Source of the DNA: Eubacterium sp.
GTDB taxonomy: Bacteria; Bacillota; Clostridia; Lachnospirales; Lachnospiraceae
Assembly (NCBI GenBank): GCA_017445525.1
Contig: JAFSTZ010000439.1
Coordinates: 1-8,688, forward strand
Reading direction: 5' to 3'
Length of the DNA: 8,688 nt
Below, piece by piece: positions 1-4,927 of this stretch. The position numbers were made by a program, and so were the translations under genes. The notes beneath the pieces are model-generated. The model saw nothing but the letters and a program-made list of their open reading frames with translations, made no database searches and had not been told where the DNA came from. Position 1 is the stretch's first letter; each line of letters opens with the position of its first letter.

Positions 1-312
1 CCTTATTGGGATTTGTCATTTCCGGCTGTATTGAAAACGTACTTTGAGCAGATAAATGTTCTGGGTGTGACCTTTGATTATTCAGATGATGGTGTTCCCA
101 GTGGACTGTGTAAAGCAAAAAAACTGTACTACATCACAACATCAGGCGGAGATTTTGCGCCGGATGAGTTTGGATACGGGTATGTGGATGCGCTGGCAAA
201 GAATTACTATGGGATACAAGAGACAAAACTGATCAAGGCGACCGGATTGGATCTTGTAGGGGCGGATCCGGAAAAGATACTGAAGAAGTGTATGGACGGT
301 ATCACTCCGTAA
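1..312 (+). CDS. Flavodoxin-fold FMN-dependent NAD(P)H oxidoreductase, AzoR-like (3' part)
   Basis: The gene is cut by the window edge; the frame is open from base 1 and ends at TAA 310-312, giving 103 visible codons. The visible start P-Y-W-D-L-S-F-P-A-V-L-K followed by Y-F-E-Q-I matches the conserved segment of FMN-dependent NADH-azoreductases (P-x-W-N-x-S-x-P-x-x-L-K-x-Y-I-D). Further on, Y-I-T-T-S-G-G-D-F corresponds to the FMN-binding Gly-Gly loop, and the C-terminal part resembles the family's last helix. Enzymes of this type are cytosolic, bind FMN and reduce quinones or azo compounds with NAD(P)H; the substrate here is unknown. The TTG at 13 is internal and is not a start. The 3' end overlaps the convergent GNAT gene by 11 bp, with no terminator between them. 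Confidence 0.85.
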   Translation, partial: PYWDLSFPAVLKTYFEQINVLGVTFDYSDDGVPSGLCKAKKLYYITTSGGDFAPDEFGYGYVDALAKNYYGIQETKLIKATGLDLVGADPEKILKKCMDGITP

Positions 313-778
313 TATCCATCTCCATAGCATAAAAATATGGTTTCATGCCGCATTTTTCATAAAAATGTTTTGCATTCTCGTTACACTCCCACACATGGAG
401 CGTTACGCGGTCGAAAGCATTTTTCTTGGCATAGTGGAGCACCTCGTCAAAAAGCTCTTTTGCAAGTCCCTGCCCGCGAAAAGGTTCATCGAAGCAGAGA
501 TCATCAATATATAACTCGATGTTGTCCACGAGGTTGTTCTGTCCTATGGTTCGCTTGATGACGCAAAACGCATAACCGAGAACTGTATCCTGCTCATCAA
601 CTCCGACGAATACAGGCGTTGTCGGATCGCAGATGATCCCCTCAAGTTCATCCTCTGTATACTTGGTCTTGTCCGGTATAAACAGATCCGGGCGACCCTG
701 CACATGGACATTATTAACTTGTTTCAGCAGTTCCATAATCCTTGGAATATCCTTCCATTCAGCTTTTCTTGTTATCAT
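302..778 (-). CDS. GNAT-family N-acetyltransferase
   Basis: This 158-residue protein has the length and layout of a single-domain GNAT enzyme. Residues 89-106 carry the conserved acetyl-CoA region (L-Y-I-D-D-L, then R-G-Q-G-L-A at 101-106, the Q/R-x-x-G-x-G/A pyrophosphate loop). Residues 117-145 give the C-terminal motif V-T-L-H-V-W-E-C-N-E-N-A-K-H-F-Y-E-K-C-G-M, with the family tyrosine. It should move an acetyl group from acetyl-CoA to an amine in the cytosol; the substrate cannot be read from the sequence. The ATG at 778 is supported by GGAGG (complement of 784-788), 5 nt upstream, and by a good promoter at 821-849. The stop codon lies inside the convergent oxidoreductase gene. Confidence 0.9.
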   Translation of the reverse strand: MITRKAEWKDIPRIMELLKQVNNVHVQGRPDLFIPDKTKYTEDELEGIICDPTTPVFVGVDEQDTVLGYAFCVIKRTIGQNNLVDNIELYIDDLCFDEPFRGQGLAKELFDEVLHYAKKNAFDRVTLHVWECNENAKHFYEKCGMKPYFYAMEMDITE

Positions 779-820
779 ATCATCCTCCGTGATTTAGGCG
801 TTTGCAGATCAACTCTGATA

Positions 821-849
821 AGTATATCAGAACAGTCCGTCGATTGCAA
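821..849 (-). promoter_or_regulatory. Vegetative promoter for the GNAT gene
   Basis: On the minus strand, TTGCAA (849-844) and TATACT (826-821) are separated by exactly 17 bp. TGA directly precedes the -10 box, so it also fits the extended -10 form TGn. The transcript should start near 814, giving a short leader with GGAGG before the ATG at 778. It is back-to-back with the promoter of the secreted-protein gene. Confidence 0.7.
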
Positions 850-873
850 CCGGATTTTTTTATAGAAAAATAC

Positions 874-902
874 TTGCCATGTGATGAAATGTGAGTTATA
901 AT
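874..902 (+). promoter_or_regulatory. Vegetative promoter for the secreted-protein gene
   Basis: TTGCCA (874-879) and a consensus TATAAT (897-902) are separated by 17 bp. Transcription should begin around 908-910, leaving a leader of about 50 nt to the ATG at 962. A start downstream of 908 is compatible with the TTG at 923, but the RBS favours 962. Confidence 0.75.
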
Positions 903-961
903 ATTAAAGAATTTTGTAACCATTGTTTTTTAACAGTAATTATCAGATGGAGGGACTTGGT

Positions 962-1537
962 ATGAAGATTAGGAAAGTTGCAACTGTTCTTTTACTTGTG
1001 TTATCTCTTTGTTTGGGGATCTCATCAGCAGCTGACGTTCAGGCAGCCGGTGGAAACCGCAAGGCCGGCAAGGCATTTGCTACCGCTATATCAAAGGGGA
1101 AGATTGCTTTCGGTAAGTACGCAACCTACAGCGTCGGTGATATGGACGGCGACGGGATCAAAGATCTCTTGATCGTTAATAATTCAACAGCTAAGGTATT
1201 TGCGTACAAATCCGGCAAGATCAAGACGATCCTTAAGTACACTCCGGAGTATTCACTCGGATATGATATCGGAAAGAAGGTATTCTGGGAGAGCGGCGAA
1301 GGAGACGGAAGCTGGCATATTGCGCATAAACTGAAGAGCGGCTCATTGGAGGAGCAGTACAGATACTACACCGAATACAGTGAGAACAACGAGATCAAGT
1401 TTTATTATCAGGCTGCAGGAGAGGATGCTTCTGAGATTACCGAGGAGGAGTATCGTGAGATCGGCAGCCGTGCAGGCAGCACCGAGAAGACTATCAGTAA
1501 AGCTAAACTGATAAAGAAACTGAAGAAGCTGAGCTGA
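962..1537 (+). CDS. Small secreted protein with one EF-hand/dockerin-like calcium loop
   Basis: The protein is 191 residues. The ATG at 962 is chosen because GGAGGG (949-954) lies 7 nt upstream and because translation then begins with a textbook signal peptide: K-I-R-K, a hydrophobic core at about residues 6-20, and an A-x-A-type cleavage region (S-S-A at 21-23 or V-Q-A at 26-28). The in-frame TTG at 923 has no RBS and would spoil the signal peptide. Residues 60-68 read D-M-D-G-D-G-I-K-D, a D-x-D-x-D-G-x-x-D calcium loop as in EF-hands, dockerins and FG-GAP/VCBS-like repeats. The rest is hydrophilic and rich in Tyr, Lys and Glu, with a very basic C-terminus (K-L-I-K-K-L-K-K-L-S). There is no sortase motif or lipobox. 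Function unknown; probably released or loosely bound to the envelope. Confidence 0.8.
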   Translation: MKIRKVATVLLLVLSLCLGISSAADVQAAGGNRKAGKAFATAISKGKIAFGKYATYSVGDMDGDGIKDLLIVNNSTAKVFAYKSGKIKTILKYTPEYSLGYDIGKKVFWESGEGDGSWHIAHKLKSGSLEEQYRYYTEYSENNEIKFYYQAAGEDASEITEEEYREIGSRAGSTEKTISKAKLIKKLKKLS

Positions 1538-1560
1538 TGTTGTTGCGAGGATACCGCAGA

Positions 1561-1611
1561 CCACTGAAGTCACAGGTTATCTCCATATGGGGTGATAGCC
1601 GTGAACAGTGG
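1561..1611 (+). other. Long imperfect hairpin in the 3' region of the secreted-protein gene
   Basis: Three nested arm pairs make about 17 bp: CCACTG (1561-1566) with CAGTGG (1606-1611), TCAC (1570-1573) with GTGA (1601-1604), and GGTTATC (1575-1581) with GATAGCC (1594-1600, one G-T pair). An AAG/A internal loop and a single bulged A separate them, and CC/GG can add two inner pairs. It begins 23 nt after the stop codon and has no T-run, so it is not itself an intrinsic terminator. It could be a 3'-end stabilising structure, a processed small RNA or an intergenic repeat; the sequence alone does not decide. Confidence 0.5.
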
Positions 1612-1632
1612 CGATAGTGATGATCAACTTTG

Positions 1633-1652
1633 AAAAGCCCTTGCTCAAGCGA
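1633..1652 (+). terminator. Left half of an intrinsic terminator split by the IS
   Basis: If the IS and one copy of the duplicated target are removed, this half joins 3318-3331. The join gives a 12-bp stem, AAAAGCCCTTGC against GCGAGGGCTTTT (one T-G pair), with a TCAA loop followed by a T-rich tail. That is a strong intrinsic terminator for the secreted-protein gene. The A-rich 5' side would also give some termination on the minus strand, which suits its place between two convergent genes. In its present split form it cannot fold. Confidence 0.8.
1642..1652. repeat. Target-site duplication, left copy
   Basis: TGCTCAAGCGA directly precedes the IS and is repeated exactly at 3307-3317, directly after it. 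Eleven bp falls within the usual duplication length for IS231-type IS4-family elements. The exact repeat shows a simple transposition event with no later rearrangement. Confidence 0.9.
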
Positions 1653-1667
1653 CAATGTCATTAAGTT
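1653..1667 (+). repeat. Left terminal inverted repeat of the IS
   Basis: Reads CAATGTCATTAAGTT. It matches the reverse complement of 3292-3306 at 14 of 15 positions; the mismatch is at position 11. Similarity stops after this point. Confidence 0.88.
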
Positions 1668-1697
1668 TGGCATTGGAAGGGTATGCTAGAGAAAAAC

Positions 1698-1736
1698 AGG
1701 AGCAATGGGAACTACCATTTGCTCCTTGTTTTTTTT
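1698..1736 (+). terminator. Terminator at the left (transposase 3') end of the IS
   Basis: AGGAGCAATGG (1698-1708) pairs with CCATTTGCTCCT (1715-1726), with one bulged base and a GAACTA loop. It is followed on the plus strand by TG and eight T residues (1729-1736). On the minus strand the same stem is followed by G and five T residues, so it can work both ways. It should end the transposase mRNA, and it should stop transcription entering from the secreted-protein gene, whose own terminator the IS has broken. Confidence 0.8.
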
Positions 1737-1802
1737 AAAGAGCACCACAAATAGACAGAAATTACTCTCTGTCATCAATAAAATATATACAAATACAGTT
1801 TT

Positions 1803-3119
1803 TTATGCTACCCTATATAGGAAACTATGATAGCCACTTGATGAAAGATTTCGCTCTCTATGCCTGTTTGGGCGTATCGGAACTAGATTTTTGGCAATGA
1901 TGGTTTCCAATACGGGTAGCGTGACTTTTTCCCGATAGTAAAGTCTACACATGTGAACAGCAACAGAAAAATTGGCTTTGTACACGTGCTTTCGCGGCTT
2001 TTTGCGGATGGATACCTGCGAAGTAATCATCTCTGCAAAGTTGTACATAATCAAGCGTGCGTAGATTTCCTGTTGGATACACGCTACCTTTTTTGAGTGG
2101 AAATCCAACAATCCAACTGTATATTTCAAATCTCTGAACGATGTCTCTATTCCCCACCTATATGAATACAGTCTTTTTAATTCCGAAGGTGGAAATTCAT
2201 TCCTATTGAGGTTTGTGACTATCGTCTCATATATGCCATCGGAGATCTGAAAACGTACCATTCGAAAATGCATATCATAAAAAAGTACTGGATCGTGTTT
2301 ATGGTTGATTTTGGGCAGATAATCAAATCGCGTATTAGCAGGAATGACTCGATAGTGATTTCGATCATTCATAAGTTTTTTAACCTCTTTTGTTTGCCTT
2401 CTTGTTAGCTTTAGATGGATATCCACATCGAATAAATCATCGGTCGGAAGTGAAAAACCGTCTTTGATTCCTGTTTTGCCATCCTTAATTCGTATGAGAA
2501 ATGACCAGCCTTTTTCTTGGATATGTGCCATGTTGTTATATGCCTCATATCCTCTGTCAGCAATGATTATCGCCTTTTTAACGGAAGATTTGTCCACCAT
2601 AGATACAAGTGCTGCATGTTCATCAAAATCACGCCTCTTTTGAAGTACAGCATCAACATATATGCGATGATTAAGGTCGTAAAGCGCATTTAAGTGAAGG
2701 AGACCGTAAGGTTTCTGTCCATTTGTACCCTGGAAGAACGATGCGTCATCTTTAGAATCCGCTGAGATCGGTATGTCTGAACCATCCACAGCAAAAATGG
2801 GAATTTCATAATGATTTGTCTTGTTGATTTTTTGAGAAAATCCATGAAATACCGTTTCAAAGGCTTCTGGTTTAAGCTTTAGTCGTTGTTGTACAAATGC
2901 GGATGCTGTAGGTGTATCAGGAGATACATCATAGCAATCCAGTAGTTCATTTGTGAGATTTCCACTTTCCATCCCAATGATCGACAGCATGAGCTTATCG
3001 ACAGGGATTTTTCTGTTTCGTGTGAAATCCGTTCCAGGATTCAAACAGAATTCTTCTACTGATTCAGAGACCTTTTCTATTTCCCTCATCAGCAGCTTTC
3101 TAATGCTTCTTGGTTTCAT
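1803..3119 (-). CDS. IS4-family DDE transposase
   Basis: This 438-residue transposase catalyses cut-and-paste movement of the surrounding IS. The RNase H-like catalytic core is visible: F-A-V-D-G-S-D (first Asp, D112), I-I-A-D-R-G-Y-E (second Asp, D188), and the YREK signature Y318-x2-R321-x3-E325-x6-K332, which contains the catalytic Glu. A long beta-rich insertion lies between D188 and E325, as is usual for the family. The ATG at 3119 is chosen because AAGGAGG (complement of 3128-3134) sits 8 nt upstream; the upstream ATG at 3179 has no RBS and lies inside a hairpin. The frame is intact to TAA. The RBS is partly sequestered by a stem (3131-3160), which should keep expression low in read-through transcripts. 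Confidence 0.95.
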   Translation of the reverse strand: MKPRSIRKLLMREIEKVSESVEEFCLNPGTDFTRNRKIPVDKLMLSIIGMESGNLTNELLDCYDVSPDTPTASAFVQQRLKLKPEAFETVFHGFSQKINKTNHYEIPIFAVDGSDIPISADSKDDASFFQGTNGQKPYGLLHLNALYDLNHRIYVDAVLQKRRDFDEHAALVSMVDKSSVKKAIIIADRGYEAYNNMAHIQEKGWSFLIRIKDGKTGIKDGFSLPTDDLFDVDIHLKLTRRQTKEVKKLMNDRNHYRVIPANTRFDYLPKINHKHDPVLFYDMHFRMVRFQISDGIYETIVTNLNRNEFPPSELKRLYSYRWGIETSFRDLKYTVGLLDFHSKKVACIQQEIYARLIMYNFAEMITSQVSIRKKPRKHVYKANFSVAVHMCRLYYREKVTLPVLETIIAKNLVPIRPNRHRERNLSSSGYHSFLYRVA

Positions 3120-3127
3120 ATGTGCAA

Positions 3128-3160
3128 CCTCCTTACAAAAAGTATTTCCTAATTGTAAGG
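3128..3160 (-). promoter_or_regulatory. RBS-sequestering hairpin in the transposase leader
   Basis: On the minus strand, CCTTACAA (3160-3153) is perfectly complementary to TTGTAAGG (3138-3131), with a 14-nt loop. The downstream arm contains the AAGG of the AAGGAGG ribosome binding site. A transcript that includes the upstream arm would have its RBS masked; one starting downstream of about 3150 would leave it free. IS10 and IS50 are known to use this kind of arrangement to silence the transposase in read-through mRNA. Confidence 0.6.
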
Positions 3161-3227
3161 GCCGCTTTCGCTTCATCATATGCTATTCTTCAGCGAAAGC
3201 GGCCGCACATTTTGCGCCGTTTGTCAA
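3152..3227 (-). promoter_or_regulatory. Candidate transposase promoter with boxes split by a palindrome
   Basis: A consensus TTGACA (3227-3222) and a good TACAAT (3157-3152) lie 64 nt apart on the minus strand, far too distant for normal use. The 45-bp palindrome 3160-3204 sits between them; without it the spacing would be 19 bp. No hexamer resembling a -35 lies 17 bp before TACAAT, and no -10 lies 17 bp after TTGACA. A start from TACAAT would fall near 3145, inside the loop of the RBS hairpin, so the RBS would be free. This is a hypothesis from spacing and box quality only. Confidence 0.3.
3160..3204. repeat. Perfect 13-bp inverted repeat with a 19-nt loop
   Basis: GGCCGCTTTCGCT (3160-3172) and AGCGAAAGCGGCC (3192-3204) are exact reverse complements. 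They are far more GC-rich than the rest of the IS. The structure lies in the transposase upstream region and has no T-run, so it is not a terminator. It could extrude as a cruciform, act as an RNA stem in read-through transcripts, or be a small palindromic insertion. Confidence 0.75.
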
Positions 3228-3237
3228 GTGTTTTTTG

Positions 3238-3278
3238 AAAAAAAAGAGCCCTATACCAGTTTTGGTATAGAACTCTTT
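3238..3278 (-). terminator. Inward-facing terminator at the right end of the IS
   Basis: CTATACCA (3251-3258) pairs perfectly with TGGTATAG (3263-3270) around a GTTT loop. After a 2x2 internal loop, AAAGAG (3243-3248) pairs with CTCTTT (3273-3278). On the minus strand the stem runs into eight T residues (3245-3238). It lies upstream of the transposase on the same strand, so it should stop transcription entering from the neighbouring minus-strand co-polymerase gene and protect the element from outside activation. Confidence 0.75.
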
Positions 3279-3291
3279 CGTTTGTCATCTT

Positions 3292-3306
3292 AACTAAATG
3301 ACATTG
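3292..3306 (-). repeat. Right terminal inverted repeat of the IS
   Basis: The reverse complement reads CAATGTCATTTAGTT and matches the left end at 14 of 15 positions. Confidence 0.88.
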
Positions 3307-3317
3307 TGCTCAAGCGA
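3307..3317. repeat. Target-site duplication, right copy
   Basis: TGCTCAAGCGA, identical to 1642-1652. It contains the TCAA loop of the broken terminator near its centre. Confidence 0.9.
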
Positions 3318-3331
3318 GGGCTTTTTTATTT
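3318..3331 (+). terminator. Right half of the split intrinsic terminator
   Basis: GGGC, six T residues and ATTT form the descending arm and T-tail that complete the hairpin started at 1633. On the minus strand the same bases give the A-rich start of the reverse-direction hairpin, which would have served the co-polymerase gene before the insertion. Confidence 0.75.
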
Positions 3332-3338
3332 ATGTACA

Positions 3339-3385
3339 CGCCCGCACATGGTTATTTGCAGCATAGCTGCACGCGGGCGGTGCGG
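3339..3385. other. GC-rich region with nested and competing hairpins
   Basis: TGCAGC (3357-3362) and GCTGCA (3366-3371) form a perfect 6-bp stem with an ATA loop. It can be enclosed by CGCCCGC (3339-3345) with GCGGGCG (3373-3379). Alternatively CCGCAC (3342-3347) can pair with GTGCGG (3380-3385), which excludes the former. There is no gene and no T-run here. The interval between the old terminator and the co-polymerase stop codon holds only these structures. Confidence 0.45.
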
Positions 3386-3386
3386 A

Positions 3387-3415
3387 CGAGTAGGGAGGAT
3401 AAATCCTCCTACTCG
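3387..3415 (-). other. Strong hairpin just after the co-polymerase stop codon
   Basis: CGAGTAG (3387-3393) pairs with CTACTCG (3409-3415), and GAGGAT (3395-3400) with ATCCTC (3403-3408); one G is bulged and the loop is small. On the minus strand the stem begins 13 nt after the TGA at 3429-3431. It lacks a T-tail, so it is more likely a 3'-end stabilising stem or a Rho-type roadblock than an intrinsic terminator. Confidence 0.5.
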
Positions 3416-3428
3416 ATTAGTGATAAGA

Positions 3429-4661
3429 TCAAACCGAGATCCATCCCAATACCTGTTTTCCAAGTTTGCCGGCACGGAATAACAGACGGTTGATATCTGC
3501 TACTCTTGTTTCTCCTATACGGATCCCGAGTACGATGCCCTCGGTATCCTGCAGTGCGTCTATAGTTTCGGGATCATCGATCAGATCACGACCTGATATG
3601 TACTCACGGTGACTGTCTGAGTTCCAGCCTGAAGTTATTGAGGCAGCATCCACGCCTTCTCCTATTCCGAGAAGCATTACGCGTCCGTCACTGCCGACCA
3701 TAACATCGAGATTTGCATTCAGTACTGCTACGGAGTCTGATCCGTCAGCCATGTCTCCGAGAAGTTCAAGATCAAATGTTGACTCAACCTGGCGTTTGCT
3801 GATGAGACAACCTCGACGGAGAAGTCTGAAAAGTACGATGCAGAATCCGATGATCAGACCTAATACAAAGCCTACAACGGCGTATTTTATAACTGACTTA
3901 TATGATATACCGCTTTCACCGGTTGAGCTTGGTGGGATAGGAGCCGGGAATGAAGCCACAATACTGTTTGTATTTGTGATCGAACCCTGAACAAGATTCA
4001 TCATATTGCTTGTGTTTACGCGGAACTCATCAATCTTTGTAAGATGCCCTTTTTTATGTGCGATGGTGATCGTGCTTATCGGAACTCCGGTTTTTTGCGA
4101 CTGCTCAGTCAGGACGCTTTTCAGATATTCAGCAGCACTGCCGGTGTCCCAACCCTCTGCACCGATCAGTCGGATCAGAGTTTCGCCTTCCTGGTCAATG
4201 ATATCGATCAGGTCTGATTTATACTGCGACAGGGTATCGGTTGCAGTTCCGAATAAGGTTGCTTCATCTGCTGCCTCGATCCAGTTTTGAACCGTGCCTA
4301 TATGGTGTCCTGTTTTGTCTTCAAAAAGTATAGAGATGTTTTCCCACTCGCATTCTCCGGGATTCAGCTTCATCAGCGGATGATCCATATAAATATGACC
4401 GAGGCGGATCCACTCACGTCGAAGGTTGACCAAAGTTTCGTTTGCAAGTGGAGAATACTCTTTTGTCATCTCAAGATTCTCATCATACCAAGATTGTTCC
4501 TGGGCACTGATCTGTGTGAGCTCCTCCTGATTGCCTGCTTGAGATGAACTGCGTACATAGCCAAATGCTCCGCCGGCTGCAGCACAGAGAACCGCAGCGA
4601 TCAAAAGTATGACCCAGCGTTTGAATACCGCGTGAAACAACTCTCCTATGGTGATCTCCAT
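3429..4661 (-). CDS. Wzz-like polysaccharide co-polymerase with a degenerate BY-kinase-like C-terminal domain
   Basis: This 410-residue membrane protein has co-polymerase (Wzz/CapA) topology. There is a short cytoplasmic start (M-E-I-T-I-G-E-L-F), a transmembrane helix at about 15-35, a large external domain to about 240, a Pro-rich stretch (P-A-P-I-P-P-S-S at 239-246), and a second helix at about 257-280. The remaining 130 residues should be cytoplasmic and look like a tyrosine-kinase (BY-kinase) fold. G-E-G-V-D-A at 334-339 stands where G-E-G-K-S-T is expected, so the Walker A lysine is missing. The end, G-I-V-L-G-I-R-I-G-E-T with L-G-W-I, resembles the kinase's last strands. It would control chain length or export of the glycan made by the divergent operon. 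The ATG at 4661 has a poor RBS; the GTG at 4679 has AAAGGA 10 nt upstream and is an equal candidate. The ATG at 4805 is upstream of the promoter and excluded. Confidence 0.82.
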   Translation of the reverse strand: MEITIGELFHAVFKRWVILLIAAVLCAAAGGAFGYVRSSSQAGNQEELTQISAQEQSWYDENLEMTKEYSPLANETLVNLRREWIRLGHIYMDHPLMKLNPGECEWENISILFEDKTGHHIGTVQNWIEAADEATLFGTATDTLSQYKSDLIDIIDQEGETLIRLIGAEGWDTGSAAEYLKSVLTEQSQKTGVPISTITIAHKKGHLTKIDEFRVNTSNMMNLVQGSITNTNSIVASFPAPIPPSSTGESGISYKSVIKYAVVGFVLGLIIGFCIVLFRLLRRGCLISKRQVESTFDLELLGDMADGSDSVAVLNANLDVMVGSDGRVMLLGIGEGVDAASITSGWNSDSHREYISGRDLIDDPETIDALQDTEGIVLGIRIGETRVADINRLLFRAGKLGKQVLGWISV

Positions 4662-4773
4662 TCCTATTTCTCTATTCACTGGTTTTATATCCTTTCTTTT
4701 GATAGCACTGTTGTTTCCGGGATAACCGGATTCTATATCTGTATATTTTGCAGATTGTTTCCGTTGAATAAGT

Positions 4774-4802
4774 ATTATAACAGAAATAGACTCGTGGCGC
4801 AA
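4774..4802 (-). promoter_or_regulatory. Extended -10 promoter for the co-polymerase gene
   Basis: On the minus strand, TTGCGC (4802-4797) and TATAAT (4779-4774) are 17 bp apart, with TGT directly before the -10 box (extended -10). The transcript should begin near 4767, leaving a leader of about 90-105 nt. This shows that an ORF reading from 4805 is not translated in full. Confidence 0.7.
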
Positions 4803-4819
4803 CAATTTTCTCGCCAGTG

Positions 4820-4848
4820 TTGACTTTTACCTTGAAACGATGTATAAT
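4820..4848 (+). promoter_or_regulatory. Vegetative promoter of the polysaccharide operon
   Basis: TTGACT (4820-4825) and TATAAT (4843-4848) have a 17-bp spacer. The transcript should start near 4855, about 73 nt before the first ATG. The -35 boxes of this and the divergent promoter are only 17 bp apart. CAACA (4800-4804) and TGTTG (4818-4822) form a weak dyad in between that could hold a shared regulator; five-base arms may occur by chance. Confidence 0.8.
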
Positions 4849-4927
4849 TATGGACGAATTTGCAGTCTCGATCCGTAACTAATTGAGGACGGAATTTATA
4901 TTGCTGTCGATCAAGAAAGGCGACCTG

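Larger units (their letters stand above)
1653..3306 (-). mobile_element. Complete IS4-family (IS231-like) insertion sequence, 1654 bp
   Basis: The element is defined by an 11-bp target duplication outside and 15-bp terminal inverted repeats inside (CAATGTCATT-A/T-AGTT, 14 of 15 matching). It carries a single transposase with the DDE triad and the YREK signature that defines the IS4 family. Its length fits IS231-type elements. No passenger gene is present; the plus-strand open frame at 2953-3270 is antisense to the transposase start. Both ends hold terminators (1698-1736 and 3238-3278). Every diagnostic part is intact, so it is probably a young and potentially active copy. Confidence 0.92.

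Noticed and set aside
302..312. The 11-bp convergent gene overlap as a regulatory antisense device
   Set aside because: Short tail-to-tail overlaps are common in compact genomes, and no structure or terminator marks this one as special.
337..558. Plus-strand ORF opposite the GNAT gene
   Set aside because: The GNAT frame has clear family motifs, promoter and RBS; this frame has none and its protein composition is unnatural.
1754..1773. Small GACAGA/TCTGTC hairpin after the transposase stop codon as a terminator
   Set aside because: It has no T-run on either strand; the stem at 1698-1736 is the credible terminator.
2953..3270. Plus-strand ORF of 105 codons reading out of the right end of the IS
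   Set aside because: It is antisense to the transposase start, has no RBS, and its tail runs through the palindrome and terminator region. It is a shadow of the real gene.
1653..3306. CRISPR array, toxin-antitoxin or phage-defence cargo in or beside the IS
   Set aside because: There are no spaced direct repeats and no second protein-coding gene in the element; only terminal repeats, one palindrome and the transposase are present.
4662..4805. N-terminal extension of the co-polymerase to the ATG at 4805
   Set aside because: It would start upstream of the mapped-by-eye promoter (4774-4802) and add a segment with no likeness to the family before the usual M-E-I-T start.
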